Assembly: GCA_017515205.1 (NCBI GenBank)
Contig: JAFWHN010000001.1
Location: forward strand, 124,001-188,000
Origin: Candidatus Saccharimonadota bacterium
GTDB lineage: Bacteria; Patescibacteriota; Saccharimonadia; Saccharimonadales; Saccharimonadaceae
Length of the DNA stretch: 64,000 nucleotides
Direction of reading: 5' to 3'
Part shown: in pieces, positions 61,301 through 64,000 of the stretch
Numbering within the stretch: position 1 is the stretch's first letter
Layout of the letters: every line of letters starts with the position of its first letter
Translations under genes and position numbers: made by a program
The notes under the pieces: generated by a model
Told to the model about the DNA's origin: nothing
Database searches by the model: none
What the model saw: the letters and a program-made list of their open reading frames with translations, nothing else

Positions 61301-64000
61301 TCGTCGCCAGCATCAATTGTCTCATCCCAAGAAGCAGTCCCGTTATGCGGATTAAAGGTAATTGTATAATGAACTACGGGTTGAGTTACTGTCACAGTCA
61401 CAATTTGGTTCGAAGTATTAGACGAAGCCCCTGTAATCGAAATATTTGTAGTACCGGTTGCCACAGGAGTAACCACACCAGTTGAAGGATTAATTGTCGC
61501 AACACTTGTATCGCTTGAAGAGAAAGTAAATCCTTCAAGCTCCGCCGAATTAGTCACCGTTATGGTTGCAGTGTCATTAGCTGGCACCGAAATGCTATTA
61601 TTTGCGACTGTCGCAAGCGCAACGGTACCTAGCCATTGAGCATGATAAGTCGTAGAGCCACTCGGTTCAGTACTGCTAGTTACAAGCGTTCCACCACTCT
61701 CAGCTGTATACCAACCTTGGAAAATATGATTATTGTAGGTCGGATCAGTGGAAGGATAAACAGCACTTAAATCATCTCCAGCAGTAACTGTTTCATCCCA
61801 AGAAGAGGTTCCGTTGTGCGGATTAAAAGTAATTGTGTAGTCTGGTGAGGACCAGATTTCAAGCATATTCATCGGTATCTCAATAACTGGGCGAGGAGCA
61901 TTATTACTACCGCCAGTATTCGGATTCACATTGCCAAGCGACAAACCAGTAGTATGAATTCTTCTACCACCACTAGTAGTACTGTTAATTTTTTCAAGCC
62001 AAATACCATCTATCATATTTGTATTGGCGAAGTTAGATTTCTCCATCAGATAATCACATTGCTTAGTCTTTAAGCCATTCGCACTTCCGCCACACGCAGT
62101 TTTTACTTCCGATTCCTTCATGTACCTAGTTACCTTATCATTAGCTTGTGCTATTAAGTTAGTATTCCGCCAGGTGTTAGAGTCTGGAAGCAAAGCGTAA
62201 GCCGCATCGTAGTTTATACTGACATCAGATATATTCTTATACCAAACTAACACAGCATTGCCACTATTCGTACCTAGATAGTAGAATCTTTCTGACTGTT
62301 CGTCGTATTCATTATTTGCATTAATATCGCAAGTATATGCAATACCAGGGACAAGCGTAGAATCTTGTGGAACTTTGCCATAAGTAATTGTTGCACCATT
62401 TGCATAATTATTACTAGTTCGACACCCTGAACTAGTTCTGGCACAAGTTTCTGTGTGGAGTGCCGTAGGATCAGCAAGCCTACAAACATTTGTCGTTACT
62501 ATCCAATTTGCAATAAATTCCATATTATCATCAATCGTGAGTGAAGTAGTGAGTTTAGTCCCAGTTCCATTTGCTCCAGTATACCAACCTTCCAAAGTAT
62601 AACCACTTCTGATTGAAATAGGCAGTTCACTAATAGTTTCTCCAATCTCCACGTCTATCGGATCTACGCTCGAACCCTGCCCAGCATCAAATGTAACTCT
62701 AGCCATGCTGTCACTTACAGTTACACTAATAGTTTTGGTAGTATGAGACTTCGTGCCCGTCATTGTAATCGTCGTCGTCCCCACGTCAACAGCAGTTACT
62801 AGACCAGTAGTAGAATTAACCGTAGCTACTGAATCATCGCTCGAAGAAAATGTATATTCCTCAAGTTCAGCCGAATTCGTCACATTAATTGTCTCAGTTC
62901 CATCCACTGGAAGAGTAATAGAAGAATTGCTAATCTGTGCTTGAGATACTTCTTTTAACCAAAAGGCATAGTAAGTTGCATCACCATGTGGTTGTGTCTC
63001 AGGAGTAGCAATACTACTACCACCTGATGTCGTGTACCAGTACATTAAGACATAATTAGTTCGCGTCGCAGTTGGTAATGTCCCCAAAGTGTCTCCATCA
63101 ATAACCGCATAGGTGGTTGTTGTAGGAGTACCGCCATTGCCATTAAATGTAACATGATGTATAGTTTCGCCAAAATCACCCAGCCTAATATACATATTAC
63201 TAAGTGTGGCTTCGATATATCTAATTGCATTCGTACAGACGCCATCTGTAGTGTTGCCAGTACAATCATCACCCGGGTAGGCCCCAAACCAAGTATTTAA
63301 ACCAAATTGTTGATCAAAACTAGAGATGTCTTGAATCTGTTGTAGCGAACCGTGGTTAATACTAGCATAAATTACACCATCAAGTCGATAAATGCTAATA
63401 TCAGCAGTATTTGATGGCACAATTATTTCAGAGCCACTGCTACCAGAATGGCCAGAAGTACTTCTAATTTGAATATCATTTCCGCTTCGTCTGACAATCA
63501 TACCTGGAGCTTTCCCATCATAAGGTGAGGCTGAAACACTAGACGACAATTTATCGCTCACAAAAGTCTGTTGCTGATCAGCTAAACCATCATTCTCACT
63601 CGGAACGTAATGATCGATTGTAAAATGAACCTCATAATCTTTTTGATAGTTTGCGGTACTATATAATGCAATTTCAGTATCAATAAATTTGTCATTAGCA
63701 TATTGCTGACATTCTGTACCGGTAATGTTACCATTGGTTGCAGCATGGAACTCACATGCACCCATTTGTGACCAAACCATCGGGAAAGAATCATTTAACC
63801 AAATTGCATATAAAGTAATATTCGTCGCACTTGATGTCTGATCAATCGGATAATCGCCTCCAGCATCATAAGTATTACCAGAGCATAAATAATCACCCGT
63901 CGAAGAATCAACCGTTGTAGCAACGTCACACCACCCACCAAAAGACATATCAGCACTAGTTATAGTTGGAATCGCACTACTAAGTTTGGCGTAACTCTGA
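58318..64000 (-). CDS. Giant surface protein with Ig-like repeats and C-terminal tyrosine phosphatase domain (5' end outside window)
   Basis: Reads open to the window edge, so the start is not seen (at least 1,893 residues). Order: InlB-type repeat, a jelly-roll-like domain (about nt 63800-63180), BIG2 Ig-like domains ending in VTV (ISNSSITLPVDGTETINV and four more), InlB-type repeats (GYTLEGWYTG) and two copies of a domain of about 200 residues ending RPVIEIP or RPAIVVP. Next is a Y_phosphatase3-type domain: NVRDLGG, a DTDGDGTVDA calcium-loop-like insert, LFRGEKL, and the P-loop HCRVGADRTG (C about nt 58922). Then a GGN-rich linker, an acidic stretch, one C-terminal helix (VDLIVATAAVGVAGTAITAA) and a KQHK basic end. 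No LPxTG. The catalytic Cys and Arg are intact. Confidence 0.85.
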   Translation of the reverse strand, partial: QSYAKLSSAIPTITSADMSFGGWCDVATTVDSSTGDYLCSGNTYDAGGDYPIDQTSSATNITLYAIWLNDSFPMVWSQMGACEFHAATNGNITGTECQQYANDKFIDTEIALYSTANYQKDYEVHFTIDHYVPSENDGLADQQQTFVSDKLSSSVSASPYDGKAPGMIVRRSGNDIQIRSTSGHSGSSGSEIIVPSNTADISIYRLDGVIYASINHGSLQQIQDISSFDQQFGLNTWFGAYPGDDCTGNTTDGVCTNAIRYIEATLSNMYIRLGDFGETIHHVTFNGNGGTPTTTTYAVIDGDTLGTLPTATRTNYVLMYWYTTSGGSSIATPETQPHGDATYYAFWLKEVSQAQISNSSITLPVDGTETINVTNSAELEEYTFSSSDDSVATVNSTTGLVTAVDVGTTTITMTGTKSHTTKTISVTVSDSMARVTFDAGQGSSVDPIDVEIGETISELPISIRSGYTLEGWYTGANGTGTKLTTSLTIDDNMEFIANWIVTTNVCRLADPTALHTETCARTSSGCRTSNNYANGATITYGKVPQDSTLVPGIAYTCDINANNEYDEQSERFYYLGTNSGNAVLVWYKNISDVSINYDAAYALLPDSNTWRNTNLIAQANDKVTRYMKESEVKTACGGSANGLKTKQCDYLMEKSNFANTNMIDGIWLEKINSTTSGGRRIHTTGLSLGNVNPNTGGSNNAPRPVIEIPMNMLEIWSSPDYTITFNPHNGTSSWDETVTAGDDLSAVYPSTDPTYNNHIFQGWYTAESGGTLVTSSTEPSGSTTYHAQWLGTVALATVANNSISVPANDTATITVTNSAELEGFTFSSSDTSVATINPSTGVVTPVATGTTNISITGASSNTSNQIVTVTVTQPVVHYTITFNPHNGTASWDETIDAGDDLTDVYPANDPTYTDYVFQGWYTADHDGTLVTSSTEPGGSTTYHAQWLGAVALATFDSNSITVQEGNTATITVTNSAQIEGYSFASLDSTVATVNATTGVVTGVNAGNTSIRMTGTSSQTYVDIPVTVTAVAPTTYTVYFEPHNGSSSSSVTVTAGSEIGNNNIPPDPTNSDPDQIFMGWFTEANGGTAVNGSTVPTANNETYHAQFKKIVCKLETSDSNLHVHDTNVKYGQLANSSIPQGGDAYNCDVDYDDTYSAVNERFYYVSQDASNNAVLVAWNSYYNGAWAAGTSNDSIFSYTAALSELPANTSGAWDNPGLVEQETGKAARFTAREEIASACGKTLSQMNATDSLLVCDYFMEHSAYDGGGRSALWLMKEDTTQYRIHSGSTNRHISTSSSGSSMVRPAIVVPYKLIEKYTPAASDVTNAVIANNDLTVQVGHQLTIQVSNSASLEPYTFSSDDASIATVNSSTGVVSGVSVGTVDIIMTGTTSGLTKTIEVEVVSDPDTPVVFDVSNDATRGYKAIVNQWVQSPVGITTFNQASPINSSTWGDTSELSEVQYWSTLKNNFETNDCKVTSYTESVTTTPNPTAWANGSTNCGKPDAYDTTVNAPVNVYLYNNQTLGAQVTYADASTGVIHNLIPGNTYKWVKDGDSSVYGYVTVKSNGSDHGTRWIDAGTIGNVRDLGGLPADTDGDGTVDAYVNYGKLFRGEKLGSESASTLTNLGITEEINVGDEYSTDTHLSNYDLLSVIHYEFEYNSGDENNSNSNYMKAWNAVTRIMTDVTSSNNPQNIYFHCRVGADRTGTVAYLLEGLLGVPDEERYQEYSLTHLSGLFDRTRYYKLKASNNANKFVYMMSYVKTNAQILQWYNQNPNASASLIANFKAAMTTSISGGNGGNGGNGGNNLAPAVQSSPLSVNNNGGNVINNNSNSTEEPEDDSESGHIEPLGVIESHLESAGSNESPAAVDLIVATAAVGVAGTAITAAAVKQHKDNESN
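61141..61842 (-). repeat. Tandem 471-bp repeat (BIG2 + InlB-type unit) in the giant gene
   Basis: The sequence around 61141-61373 recurs at about 61612-61842 with a shift of 471 nt (157 codons). The CAACCTTGGA-containing block is at 61241 and again at 61712. The two encode near-identical YHAQWLGAVALAT / YHAQWLGTVALAT units. A third, more diverged unit lies at about 60670-60900. Confidence 0.75.

Overview
The window reads as chromosome of a Candidatus Saccharibacteria (TM7)-like member of the Candidate Phyla Radiation. This is inferred from several things together: an A+T-rich genome with very tight packing and overlapping gene ends, the standard code with TGA used as stop, a small-genome repertoire, a queuosine module with no visible precursor pathway, large modular surface proteins, and near-universal extended -10 promoters (TGn-TATAAT) that usually end only 6-8 nt before the start codon. 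No IS element, integrase, CRISPR array, rRNA or replication origin is visible. No gene-free stretch exceeds 300 nt.

Layout. 1-4.5 kb: envelope genes on the minus strand (ABC exporter start, a two-peptidase fusion, an LPG-synthase-like flippase, an AI-2E-type permease). 4.5-7.2 kb: queH-queA-tgt, the last steps of queuosine tRNA modification. 7.2-10.2 kb: cysS, an alpha/beta hydrolase and a DHH phosphoesterase. 10.3-13.7 kb: phospholipid genes (YqeG-type phosphatase, pgsA, cdsA) and an acyl-CoA-ligase-like enzyme. 13.7-19 kb: replication and repair (recR, ybaB, dnaB, dnaX) plus a GT-C transferase. 19-22 kb: a conserved hypothetical gene, a thioredoxin-fold membrane protein and a cysteine desulfurase. 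22-27 kb: secE-nusG-rplK, rplA and rplJ-rplL, interrupted by a hypothetical gene and by a GC-rich structured RNA or terminator. 27-30.5 kb: glucan phosphorylase, an acyltransferase-like protein and an HdeD-like protein.

30.5-46.3 kb is accessory and envelope-heavy: a secreted FISUMP/InlB-repeat protein, a divergent TetR/MMPL exporter pair, tRNA-Gln, a MacB-like ABC fusion, a 7TM protein with a CAP-domain protein, and a serine hydrolase with CapA. 46.3-52.6 kb holds carbohydrate genes (GH97, GT4, GH57), a sortase, a YgjP-type metallopeptidase, a P-loop kinase and tRNA-Trp. 52.6-58.3 kb holds rpmG, a previously unlisted 46-residue zinc-finger ORF, a UvrD/AddA-like helicase-nuclease, gpsA and rmuC. 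The right end, open past base 64000, is a surface protein of more than 1,890 residues with Ig-like and InlB-type repeats and a C-terminal tyrosine-phosphatase domain.

How it fits together: the cell appears to assemble phosphatidylglycerol from acquired acyl chains, store or mobilise alpha-glucans (GlgP, GT4, GH57, GH97), finish queuosine from a supplied base, and present large adhesin-like proteins. This is consistent with life attached to another cell. The phosphatase-bearing surface protein, the leaderless promoter architecture and the structured RNA after rplA are the most unusual items.
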